Positions 1-7,094 of a stretch of 7,645 nt of DNA are shown here, piece after piece (position 1 is the stretch's first letter; each line of letters starts with the position of its first letter). Origin of the DNA: FW021-bin31 sp964467635. Its GTDB lineage: Bacteria > Bacteroidota > Bacteroidia > Chitinophagales > Chitinophagaceae. A model generated the notes under the pieces. The model was not told the origin of the DNA. It did not search any database and worked only from the letters and a program-made list of their open reading frames with translations. The translations under genes and the position numbers were made by a program. The DNA is taken from assembly GCA_964467635.1 (NCBI GenBank), contig CAYXRN010000149.1, positions 1 to 7,645 on the forward strand, read 5' to 3'.

Positions 1-138
1 TTTAAAATGAATTAGCAGTAGCAATGATACGGGGGATAACCCTCGGATATTCTAATGCACCTCGTAGAAGAAAGGGGCGATTATCAGAGGCCAATTGAGC
101 AGTAATTATTTTGTGTCAAACATAAAAGCATTTTTATT
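1..138. other. Leader region, no supportable gene
   Basis: No convincing coding sequence is visible. A plus-strand reading from the ATG at 24 stops at 96-98 after 24 codons, and minus-strand readings are interrupted. The stretch ahead of the first gene contains TTATTTTGT at 106-114, which differs by one base from the Bacteroidota -7 promoter element TAnnTTTG(Y). The nearest upstream TTG (95-97) is too close to serve as the -33 element, so I regard any promoter here as unproven. The operon may instead continue from genes further left. Confidence 0.4.
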
Positions 139-1578
139 ATGCATCGTAATGATTTAAAGGAAGTTATACCAATTGGCTTTATGATGTTATTGCTTATCTT
201 AGCAAGTTGCGGCAAAAGCCAAAATACCCATCCTGAAACAAATAATAAACCGCCGAAGAAAGAAAAATATAATGTTCTTTTTATCGCAGTTGATGACCTA
301 AATGATTATATAAGTATACTCAGGAATTATCCGGGCATTAAAATGACTAATATAGATCAATTTGCCAAAACATCAGTCAATTTCACACATGCTTACGCTG
401 CTGCTCCCGTATGCAATCCATCTCGCATCGCAGTCTTAACCGGATTAAGCCCGTTTCGAACAGGTTGTATGAATAATGGAAAATTCGATTGGTATCAGGA
501 CTCACAGCAAGCCGTAGCAGCTACCCTGCTTCCGGAAATATTTAAAAAGAATGGCTACACAACCATGTGGTCGGGTAAAATTTTCCATACAGGAGCGCAT
601 CGGGCACAATCAAGACCCAAAATATCCAGGCTTAAAAATATGTGGGACGACATGACGCACCATGATGGTGGGTATGGCCCTTTCCCAAAGGTTCAACATA
701 CGCCCTTAAAATGGTGGGACTGGCAAATGTGGATGGGCTCTGAGCTCCATTTACCTGATGCCGTCAATACAAATTACACGATTAAACTCTTGCAGAAAGA
801 TTATAATAAGCCCTTTTTCATTGCATTAGGGTTATATCGCCCGCATACACCCTGGGTAATCCCAAAGCGTTTTTTTGAAATGCACCCATTAAGTAAAGTC
901 CAAACCCCTGACGTGCCAAAAAATGACTTACAGGACATTCCGATTATAGGAAAGAAGTATGCAGACTTCGGGGCAGATTTAAAGAATATTAAAAAAAGAA
1001 AAGAATGGAATAAACTTCTCCGCGGGTATTTGTCTGCAATTTCCTATACAGATTATAATATTGGAAGAGTATTGGAAGCTCTAAACAATAGTCCTTATCG
1101 GGATAATACGATCATCGTTTTATGGGCGGACAACGGACTACATTTGGGGGAAAAACATCATTTTGGTAAAAATGCATTGTGGGAGCAGGACGAACATGTA
1201 ATGCTTATGATGCGTATCCCGGGGATAACCGATGTAGGTAACAGGGCCCAGCCGGTAAGCTTGTTAGATATTTATCCTACGCTTGTTGATATTTGTAATC
1301 TATCCAAGCCTTCTCAGAAGTTAGATGGTCTGTCTTTGGCGCCGCTAATAAAAAACAAAAACATCGATAGACAACGTCCAGTTATTACATATTACCGCCA
1401 CGGAAATCAACCTGTAAGTGCTTCCGTACGTACTACAAAATGGAGGTACATCAGGTATTACGACGGCTCAGATGAGCTGTACAATGAACAAAAAGATCCA
1501 AATGAATGGCATAATCTGGCTAATCAACCAAAAAACAAAGACATCGTAGAGAAACTGGCAAAATGGCTGCCTCAATAG
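139..1578 (+). CDS. Iduronate-2-sulfatase-like sulfatase, lipoprotein
   Basis: A secreted type I (formylglycine) sulfatase of the alkaline phosphatase superfamily, predicted to hydrolyse sulfate esters on a glycan. Residues 14-24 form a short hydrophobic signal ending in the lipobox LASC, so Cys24 should be lipidated after export. The metal-binding pair is D52-D53. The formylglycine site is C92 in CNPSR, matching the C-x-P-S-R consensus. GKIFH supplies K147 and H150, RPHTPW supplies H236, ADNG supplies D331-N332, and K344 lies in HFGKN. The order and wording of these blocks (VDDL near the start, KxGYTTMWSGKIFH, YRPHTPW, SYTDYNIGR) follow human iduronate-2-sulfatase, which suggests the IDS-like branch. 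The true substrate is unknown. At 479 residues the length is normal for the family. The start is the first Met, and Met15 or Met16 would leave too short a signal. A maturase for the Cys must be encoded elsewhere. It is the first gene of a likely five-gene operon and is visibly more A+T-rich than its paralog at 2871. Confidence 0.93.
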   Translation: MHRNDLKEVIPIGFMMLLLILASCGKSQNTHPETNNKPPKKEKYNVLFIAVDDLNDYISILRNYPGIKMTNIDQFAKTSVNFTHAYAAAPVCNPSRIAVLTGLSPFRTGCMNNGKFDWYQDSQQAVAATLLPEIFKKNGYTTMWSGKIFHTGAHRAQSRPKISRLKNMWDDMTHHDGGYGPFPKVQHTPLKWWDWQMWMGSELHLPDAVNTNYTIKLLQKDYNKPFFIALGLYRPHTPWVIPKRFFEMHPLSKVQTPDVPKNDLQDIPIIGKKYADFGADLKNIKKRKEWNKLLRGYLSAISYTDYNIGRVLEALNNSPYRDNTIIVLWADNGLHLGEKHHFGKNALWEQDEHVMLMMRIPGITDVGNRAQPVSLLDIYPTLVDICNLSKPSQKLDGLSLAPLIKNKNIDRQRPVITYYRHGNQPVSASVRTTKWRYIRYYDGSDELYNEQKDPNEWHNLANQPKNKDIVEKLAKWLPQ

Positions 1579-1630
1579 ATCGAAGGAATTAAACTATTAG
1601 ACCTATAGATAATAGAAAGATTTAAATTTT

Positions 1631-2860
1631 ATGAATGGTGTACTTAATATAATGTTAGAAATTGTCCTGGTAACAACTCTTTTTATAGCTTGTGATAAAA
1701 AAGGCACGCCCAATAACGATAATCCGGATAAAGACAGCTCAAAAAAAACCGAACGGGCACCGCAACTGGGCGCCAACTTTAACGCCAACTTAAGACCGGA
1801 TTTTGTCCGGTTTTCAGAACTTAAAAACTCAAGAACAACGTGGATTCGAGGTATGATACCTTTTTTTCAGCTCTATAAGAAATACAAAGATGGCAAAAAG
1901 TGGTATAACGATGGAAGAATTCTAACTTATAGAAAACTTCAAAAAAAGGGCTATAAAACAGTTCTAGCCATCAGATACATGTTCAGAAGGCATAACCTGT
2001 CTATTCCAGAAAAAGGGACAACACAATTTAAGGACTATATGCGGTTTACCGATGCTCTTCTCCGGGTACTACTACCATCAACTAATATCATAGTTCCAGG
2101 CAATGAACCGATTCTTGCTGCACTTAAAAAAGACAAAAAAAGCCAGCGTCTTGTCGTCTTCTATGAAGAAGTCGCCAAACATACTCATACTTATATTAAG
2201 AAGCATAACCTCAGTATCCCTATATTTATAGGTTCATTTGCCAATCCTTATAAGCCGGTTAAACAAAATAATATACCCTATACCGATTTGCTTACCTTTG
2301 CTAAAGAAACCGATTGGGTACAGGGCGTCGACATACACATACATCATTCTGATAATAAACAGATTTCCGAAGCCATGGATTACATCAACAACAGGATTCG
2401 CCCTGATCAATACATTATGATTTCAGAGTTTTCTTTAGTAGCCTGGTGGGGCAAACATCGCGACGATAATCTTTCAGCAGCATTCACCACAAAATATTCG
2501 CTGCCTGAAGGGGTGGACAAGGTTTGGGAATACCTAAACTATGCACTAAAGAATCCACGTCCGCTTGAAGAATGGAATGATTGGAACAAGATGACTTCCT
2601 GGTTAGAAAGCCGCCGGCATTACCTTTGTAATGCATGGAAAATATTTACAGGCTATCCCAAGTTTTGGTTGGCTTTCTATTCATTCAAACTTGGCTGGCC
2701 ACCTCATTTTTCGCCTACAGACCCTGCCTGGATTCTGAACGCTTTACTGGTTAACAAAACCGTTGTTCATCGTCCAGACGGAGACGCCTATGGAAGGATT
2801 TGGTACATGAATGATTTCAAAGCAATACAAAACGGTACTCAGACGTCATGTGATCAATAA
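1631..2860 (+). CDS. Putative clan GH-A-like glycosidase, lipoprotein, family not recognised
   Basis: A 409-residue exported protein with a hydrophobic N-terminus and lipobox-like FIAC (Cys21), followed by a polar linker to about residue 44. I do not recognise the family, but the sequence reads like a (beta/alpha)8 barrel with the clan GH-A pattern. A beta-3-like strand (KTVLAIRY, 109-116) precedes IIVPGNEP, with Asn158-Glu159 as the candidate acid/base at the end of beta-4. A strand IPIFIGSF (196-203) and VDIHIHH (233-239) fit beta-5 and beta-6. YIMISEF places Glu266 as the candidate nucleophile at the end of beta-7. The 107-residue spacing of the two Glu is normal for the clan, and WILNALLV (367-374) could be beta-8. 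The region 312-360 is unusually rich in Trp and aromatics (EWNDWNKMTSWLE, KFWLAFY), as expected of a sugar-binding cleft. It lies between two sulfatase genes, which points to a sulfated glycan substrate. The start could be Met1 or Met8. The fold and catalytic call is inference from motifs. Confidence 0.6.
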   Translation: MNGVLNIMLEIVLVTTLFIACDKKGTPNNDNPDKDSSKKTERAPQLGANFNANLRPDFVRFSELKNSRTTWIRGMIPFFQLYKKYKDGKKWYNDGRILTYRKLQKKGYKTVLAIRYMFRRHNLSIPEKGTTQFKDYMRFTDALLRVLLPSTNIIVPGNEPILAALKKDKKSQRLVVFYEEVAKHTHTYIKKHNLSIPIFIGSFANPYKPVKQNNIPYTDLLTFAKETDWVQGVDIHIHHSDNKQISEAMDYINNRIRPDQYIMISEFSLVAWWGKHRDDNLSAAFTTKYSLPEGVDKVWEYLNYALKNPRPLEEWNDWNKMTSWLESRRHYLCNAWKIFTGYPKFWLAFYSFKLGWPPHFSPTDPAWILNALLVNKTVVHRPDGDAYGRIWYMNDFKAIQNGTQTSCDQ

Positions 2861-2870
2861 TTACTTTATC

Positions 2871-4349
2871 ATGAATACAATAGTAAACATTAAAACAGGT
2901 CTTAACTACTTGAGCAGCCGTTTTCCAATCCAGGCAATGATCTGTTTGATCTTATTTTCCTTGACCACAACCAGTTGCAAGGCACAGGACAACAGCAAGC
3001 CGGAAAGCAATACGGGACGAGGGCAAAATAAATATAATGTATTGTTTATAGCCGTCGATGACCTAAACGACTATGTAAGCGTACTCAGGGGCTTCCCCGG
3101 TGTAAAGATGCCTAACCTGGGGCGGTTCGCCCAGACTTCCATAAATTTCTCACACGCCTACGCAGCCGCCCCCGTATGCAATCCTTCCCGCATCGCTGTG
3201 CTTACCGGCTTAAAACCTTTGCGGACAGGCTGCATGAACAATGGGAAGACCGGCTGGTTCCAGGGTTCTCAGGAGGCTGTTGCAGCTACCCTGCTGCCGG
3301 AAATCTTTCATAAAAATGGATATACCACCATGTGGTCGGGAAAAATTTTTCACACAGGCGCTGAGCGCGCCCAGTCAAGGCCCAAATTAGCCCGTCTTGA
3401 TGCCATGTGGGATGACAAGACCGGACACGATGGCGGCTACGGTCCTTTCCCCCAAAAAGCGCTTAAACACACCGACTTGAAGTGGTGGGATTGGCAAGCA
3501 TGGACGGGGTCCGAAATCAAATTACCTGATGCCCGCAATACCGAAATCACCATCAAGCGCCTGCAACAAGATTATGACAAACCTTTTTTTATCGCCTTAG
3601 GACTTTATCGTCCACATACCCCTTGGGTTATTCCGAAACGATTCCTGGACATGCACCCGCCGGAAGCGATACAACACCCTCAGGTACCGAAAAATGATCT
3701 GGAGGATATTCCCTTAATTGGCAAGAGATGGGCCGGCAAGGGACCTGACCTGAAAACCGTTAAAGAAAAGAAGGAATGGAAGACGATGATAAGGGGCTAC
3801 CTCTCTGCCATTTCCTATACGGACTATAACATAGGACGCGTTCTGGATGCGCTGAATAACAGTCCGTATAAAAATAACACGATCGTTGTTTTATGGGCGG
3901 ATAACGGACTGCATCTGGGAGAAAAACATCATTTTGGCAAAAATGCTTTGTGGGAACAGGACACCCATGTCATGCTGATGATTCGAGTACCGGGAATGAA
4001 ACAGGGCGATACCAGAAGCCAACCGGTAAGTTTGCTGGATATCTATCCCACTTTGGTAGATCTGTGTGATTTACCGCAGCCTAAGCAAACATTAGATGGC
4101 TTATCGCTGGTTCCTGTGATTAAAGATAAAAATTATGACCGGAAACGCCCTGCTATTTCTTATTATCACCGGGGCAGTGACCCGGCCAGCACCGCCATCC
4201 GCACAGAGGACTGGCGATATATCAGGTATCATGATGGCACCGAAGAGCTGTACAATGAAAAGGAAGACCCCAATGAGTGGGATAATTTAGCTAATCAACC
4301 CAAATACAATGCAATAATACAAAGGTTGTCAAAGTGGCTGCCTAAGTAA
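2871..4349 (+). CDS. Second iduronate-2-sulfatase-like sulfatase, lipoprotein
   Basis: A paralog of the sulfatase at 139, about three-quarters identical by eye from KYNVLFIAVDD to the C-terminus. I start it at the ATG at 2871 (492 residues), 10 nt after the previous stop. A longer in-frame reading from 2811 would overlap the upstream gene by 50 nt and put a charged stretch before the signal peptide. The signal runs to an atypical lipobox, TTSC (Cys36). Catalytic residues are all kept: D63-D64, formylglycine Cys103 in CNPSR, K158 and H161 in GKIFH, H249 in RPHTPW, D344-N345 in ADNG and K357. The two proteins differ most in the N-terminal linker, in the loop before LKWWDWQ (two extra residues here), in the segment around residues 255-295, and in the last 110 residues. 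This would fit related substrates or different sulfate positions. Its base composition is more G+C-rich than the first copy, so the duplication is not recent or one copy arrived separately. Confidence 0.93.
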   Translation: MNTIVNIKTGLNYLSSRFPIQAMICLILFSLTTTSCKAQDNSKPESNTGRGQNKYNVLFIAVDDLNDYVSVLRGFPGVKMPNLGRFAQTSINFSHAYAAAPVCNPSRIAVLTGLKPLRTGCMNNGKTGWFQGSQEAVAATLLPEIFHKNGYTTMWSGKIFHTGAERAQSRPKLARLDAMWDDKTGHDGGYGPFPQKALKHTDLKWWDWQAWTGSEIKLPDARNTEITIKRLQQDYDKPFFIALGLYRPHTPWVIPKRFLDMHPPEAIQHPQVPKNDLEDIPLIGKRWAGKGPDLKTVKEKKEWKTMIRGYLSAISYTDYNIGRVLDALNNSPYKNNTIVVLWADNGLHLGEKHHFGKNALWEQDTHVMLMIRVPGMKQGDTRSQPVSLLDIYPTLVDLCDLPQPKQTLDGLSLVPVIKDKNYDRKRPAISYYHRGSDPASTAIRTEDWRYIRYHDGTEELYNEKEDPNEWDNLANQPKYNAIIQRLSKWLPK

Positions 4350-4386
4350 GTCCGGTATTACCAGAATCTTACAACAAATAGTATTT

Positions 4387-5619
4387 ATGTCTGTTTTTAA
4401 AATACCAAGTTTTCTTTTCCTTGTCATAGTGACCATGTTGGTTTCCTGTTCCAAGGATAACAACAACGATACGGGTCTGGCACCAGAAGATAATAACCCA
4501 CCTTCTCAATCTCAGCAGGAAACCGTAGCCATTTACCCCGCCGCCACTTCATATTTTTCTGATCCTTTTCCAGTCCGTCCCTGGATAACAGGAAACACCA
4601 AATTTTTCTATGGCACCAAAGGCAACATCCTCTCTTGCAAGGGCCCCTTGAAAGAAAATGGTTTTTCCCTTTCAGGTAAAACAATTATAGCAAACGGCAT
4701 GTTACAACCTTACATCAAGGACAGCGGGATAAAGGTGAAGGGCTACTGGGCAAAAAATGTATTCCGAGATCAAAACAAACATTGGCATATGGTCGCCTCC
4801 GCCAGGATAGCAAAAGGAAATACAAAATGGACTACGCTTGTTCATTTAACCCCTTCCCCTGGTGAAAAATGGAGTGAAACAGCACCCATCACGCATTGGA
4901 CAATCGACAAAATGCTCGTAGGCTCCCCCTTGGAGCCGGCACTGGCCAACTATGCCGGAAAATATTTTAGAGACGGAACAGCCTTATGGTTGATTTACGT
5001 AAGGCGTACGCCGGGAACGGAAAAAAATGGTATTTATGCACAAAAGATGATAAATTTTAAAGAACCGGATAAAAGTATACCGCCTACGCTGTTACTTGGT
5101 CCGGGCTGTTGCTTCAATTCGGAATACAGAAACGGTACAAAAGGATTAAAACTCATTGAAACCGGTAACCTGGTAAAGATAAAGAATAAATATATCCTTG
5201 CTTACACTGTAGGCGATTATGCCGTAGATAACTACAAAATAGGAATAGCCTTCTCAGACGATTTTCTCGGGCCTTATAAAAAGATACTAAAAAAAGATGA
5301 GCACAACATCTGGGGAAACGGCGCGGGAGAACCGGAAGTGGAATATTTGTTACAGGCACAAAAACCCAGCTGGCCGCACTACATAAAAGGCAAGGTGAAG
5401 GCTCCTGGTGTACCCTCTCTAGACCAGGACAAGTCGGGAAACTGGTATTTATTTTTTGCTGGTTATAATCCATTCGAACCATTTACCAAAAAGAAAAAGT
5501 ACAGGCCGGGACACCGGCGGCCTTTCTTTGTTCCGTTGGAAGTAAACATTCCGGATACACCGGTCAAAAACACATCGCCCTATAAGTTAGACGAATGGAT
5601 CAAACTTCTTAAAAAATAA
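4387..5619 (+). CDS. GH43-like five-bladed beta-propeller lipoprotein
   Basis: A 410-residue exported lipoprotein with a canonical lipobox LVSC (Cys21) followed by SKDNNND, which resembles the K/D-rich surface-export signal of Bacteroidota lipoproteins. The body reads like the five-bladed propeller of the GH43/GH-F clan. SDPFPV with FFYGT (58-77) matches blade 1, where Asp59 would be the catalytic base. GYWAKNVF (119-126) matches the W-A-P-D-V strand of blade 2, but Asn124 stands where the pKa-modulating Asp is expected. IETGNLVKIKNKYILAY (257-273) matches the blade 3 E-G-P motif, with Glu258 as the acid, and is followed by the typical IAFSDDFLGPY (287-297). GVPSLDQDKSGNWYLFFAGY (341-360) matches the last blade. 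It may be an active glycosidase with altered geometry, a member of a neighbouring propeller family, or a binding protein. The next gene begins 12 nt downstream. Confidence 0.6.
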   Translation: MSVFKIPSFLFLVIVTMLVSCSKDNNNDTGLAPEDNNPPSQSQQETVAIYPAATSYFSDPFPVRPWITGNTKFFYGTKGNILSCKGPLKENGFSLSGKTIIANGMLQPYIKDSGIKVKGYWAKNVFRDQNKHWHMVASARIAKGNTKWTTLVHLTPSPGEKWSETAPITHWTIDKMLVGSPLEPALANYAGKYFRDGTALWLIYVRRTPGTEKNGIYAQKMINFKEPDKSIPPTLLLGPGCCFNSEYRNGTKGLKLIETGNLVKIKNKYILAYTVGDYAVDNYKIGIAFSDDFLGPYKKILKKDEHNIWGNGAGEPEVEYLLQAQKPSWPHYIKGKVKAPGVPSLDQDKSGNWYLFFAGYNPFEPFTKKKKYRPGHRRPFFVPLEVNIPDTPVKNTSPYKLDEWIKLLKK

Positions 5620-5631
5620 AAAGGCTGCAAA

Positions 5632-6960
5632 ATGAAAAGATTAGTTCATTTTTTGTTTATCATTATTTTAGCCGGGGGGTGTTCATCTCAAGAGGTCAAG
5701 CATGTTGTTCTTATCTCCCTTGACGGTTCCCGTCCGGAATTTTACATGGATACGTCCTGGCCGGCACCCCATTTACAACAATTAAAAAAAGAAGGGGTGT
5801 ATGCGGCAAAAGGTATTGAAAGCGTTTTCCCATCCGTTACCTTTCCGTCTCATACGACCATTATTACGGGGGCCTACCCTGCTACACATGGCATCTATTA
5901 TAATACGGTTTTTGGCAAGGGCATATGGTACTGGTTTGCAGATTCCATCAAATGTAAAACACTATGGGATGCTGCGAAAGAAGCCGGAATGACTTCCGGT
6001 GCCGTCTTCTGGCCGGTAACTGCTGGCGCACCGATTAATTATAATTTTCCAATTTTACGCCCGGGCCATGGCATAACCGGTAACAGGCTTTCTGTAAAGC
6101 TTCCTTACATTACACCTAAGAATTTATTAACGGACATTGAAATGAAAACAGGGAAAAAGTTTACCCCTGAAGATCTCACGACCAAAAACTACGCACAGAG
6201 CAAAACGATTGCCACCATTTCTAACTACATCATTAAAAAATACAAACCCAACCTGATGGCTATTCATTTTGTAGGAATTGACCACATGGAGCATCGTTTT
6301 GGGACGAAGGGCCCGGAAATAACATCCGTTGTGCGGGTTACCGATAGTTTAGTCGGTACCGTCCTACAAGCCATTAAAGACGCCGGCATCTGGAAAAACA
6401 CGGCGGTAATCATTACCGGCGACCATGGTCATACCAATACCAAAGCCTCTTTCTCCCCCAATGTTTACCTGGCCCGTCATGGCTTGATCACAGCGAATGA
6501 CTGGAGCGCAAAGTTTCGTGCGGCTGGAGGATCTGCCTTCCTGTATTTAAAAGACAAAAGCAACCAGTCGTTGTTAGATTCGGTAGTGAGCATCTTAAAA
6601 AATACACCCGAATATAAAGCAGGCCTCTTCCGAATATTGGATAGAGCCACCTTAGACAAGATGGGTGCTAATTCCAGTGTATCTCTGGCGCTTGCCATGA
6701 AAGAAGGTATAACGGCGAAAAATGGCATAAAAGGAAAAATACTCAGCAAACACAAAGGCCATGCCCGGAGTACACACGGTTATGATCCCGCATATCCATC
6801 CATGCATACTGGATTCATCGCGATTGGTGCAGGAATAGCAGGCCATAAAAATATCAGTGGGATGGGGATAAAAGACATTGCACCTATCGTCGCTCATTTA
6901 CTGCATCTGAATTTTGATGCACCGGATGGGAAATTGTTTCCGGGGGTTATAAAAGAATGA
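5632..6960 (+). CDS. Type I phosphodiesterase, NPP-like, lipoprotein
   Basis: A 442-residue member of the nucleotide pyrophosphatase/phosphodiesterase group within the alkaline phosphatase superfamily. These enzymes use two zinc ions and a Thr nucleophile to cleave phosphodiesters. The signal peptide ends in AGGC (Cys17), so it is a probable lipoprotein. LISLDG gives metal ligand D31. The block FPSVTFPSHTTIITG holds the nucleophile Thr70 and is followed by YPATHGIYYN with Asn91, a conserved residue of the family. GIDHMEH gives D217 and H221, TGDHGH gives D264 and H265, and STHGYDP gives H382. The full ligand set D-T-D-H-D-H-H is present at family spacing, so the enzyme should be active. Its substrate cannot be read from sequence: nucleotides, glycerophosphodiesters and phosphodiester-substituted glycans are all possible. 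Its place as last gene of a sulfatase/glycosidase operon favours a glycan-linked phosphodiester or phosphate salvage. There is no clear terminator after its stop. Confidence 0.9.
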   Translation: MKRLVHFLFIIILAGGCSSQEVKHVVLISLDGSRPEFYMDTSWPAPHLQQLKKEGVYAAKGIESVFPSVTFPSHTTIITGAYPATHGIYYNTVFGKGIWYWFADSIKCKTLWDAAKEAGMTSGAVFWPVTAGAPINYNFPILRPGHGITGNRLSVKLPYITPKNLLTDIEMKTGKKFTPEDLTTKNYAQSKTIATISNYIIKKYKPNLMAIHFVGIDHMEHRFGTKGPEITSVVRVTDSLVGTVLQAIKDAGIWKNTAVIITGDHGHTNTKASFSPNVYLARHGLITANDWSAKFRAAGGSAFLYLKDKSNQSLLDSVVSILKNTPEYKAGLFRILDRATLDKMGANSSVSLALAMKEGITAKNGIKGKILSKHKGHARSTHGYDPAYPSMHTGFIAIGAGIAGHKNISGMGIKDIAPIVAHLLHLNFDAPDGKLFPGVIKE

Positions 6961-7088
6961 AGAAAACAAAATACAGCGCAATGCTAAAAATACCGTAGCC
7001 CTATAATTTCAGAACTCCTGACCTTTGCCTCAATTTAGAGTAGTTTCGAGGGGTTGTTTCGCAAAGATAAAAAGCATTATTTTTGGGA
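6961..7088. other. Intergenic spacer between operon and transposase relic
   Basis: I see no gene here and no strong hairpin followed by a T-run, so the end of the operon transcript is not marked. The sequence is A+T-rich. The only notable item is GCAAAGATAAAA at 7061-7072, described separately. Confidence 0.5.
7061..7072 (+). repeat. 12-bp direct repeat, copy 1
   Basis: GCAAAGATAAAA at 7061-7072 recurs exactly at 7367-7378. Copy 1 lies 17 nt before the start codon of the transposase relic, and copy 2 lies at the point inside the relic where the reading frame is lost. Both may be chance in A-rich DNA, or one may mark a deletion or insertion junction. Confidence 0.45.
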
Positions 7089-7094
7089 ATGCAA
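7061..7094 (-). promoter_or_regulatory. Candidate minus-strand Bacteroidota promoter
   Basis: Read on the minus strand, 7069-7061 is TATCTTTGC, a perfect fit to the Bacteroidota -7 element TAnnTTTG plus a pyrimidine. A TTG lies 22 nt further upstream (7094-7092), close to the expected -33 position. It would fire leftward toward the 3' end of the phosphodiesterase gene, where I see no minus-strand gene. It may therefore be a fortuitous match, an antisense promoter or a remnant of a mobile element end. Confidence 0.25.

Larger units (their letters stand above)
139..6960 (+). other. Probable five-gene operon of lipoprotein hydrolases
   Basis: Five genes on one strand with gaps of 52, 10, 37 and 12 nt and no terminator-like hairpin between them. 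Every product has an N-terminal lipoprotein signal, at Cys24, Cys21, Cys36, Cys21 and Cys17. Three belong to the alkaline phosphatase superfamily (two sulfatases and one phosphodiesterase) and two have glycosidase-like folds. This is the pattern of the degradative arm of a polysaccharide utilization locus. The SusC/SusD importer, sensor and maturase are not in view. Co-transcription is inferred from spacing only. Confidence 0.75.

Noticed and set aside
24..98. Short plus-strand frame containing ITLGYS, recalling a strand motif of SusC-like proteins
   Set aside because: Only 24 codons, preceded by a stop at 3-5 in the same frame and with an Arg-rich tail unlike SusC. Too short to support.
106..114. 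TTATTTTGT as a promoter -7 element for the operon
   Set aside because: One mismatch to the consensus and no TTG at the right distance upstream. Noted only as a weak possibility.
2811..2870. Upstream in-frame start for the second sulfatase
   Set aside because: It would overlap the preceding gene by 50 nt and place a charged stretch before the signal peptide. The ATG at 2871 gives a normal lipoprotein signal and a 10-nt spacer.
4424..4684. Minus-strand open frame of 86 codons
   Set aside because: Antisense to the start of the propeller gene, Trp/Cys-rich translation with no domain. Chance frame.
5153..5482. Minus-strand open frame of 109 codons
   Set aside because: It lies wholly within the propeller gene, has a low-complexity Cys/Pro/Leu-rich translation and no recognisable motif. 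It is a shadow of the plus-strand gene.
6477..6897. Two overlapping minus-strand open frames
   Set aside because: Both are antisense to the conserved C-terminal half of the phosphodiesterase gene and show no protein-like pattern.
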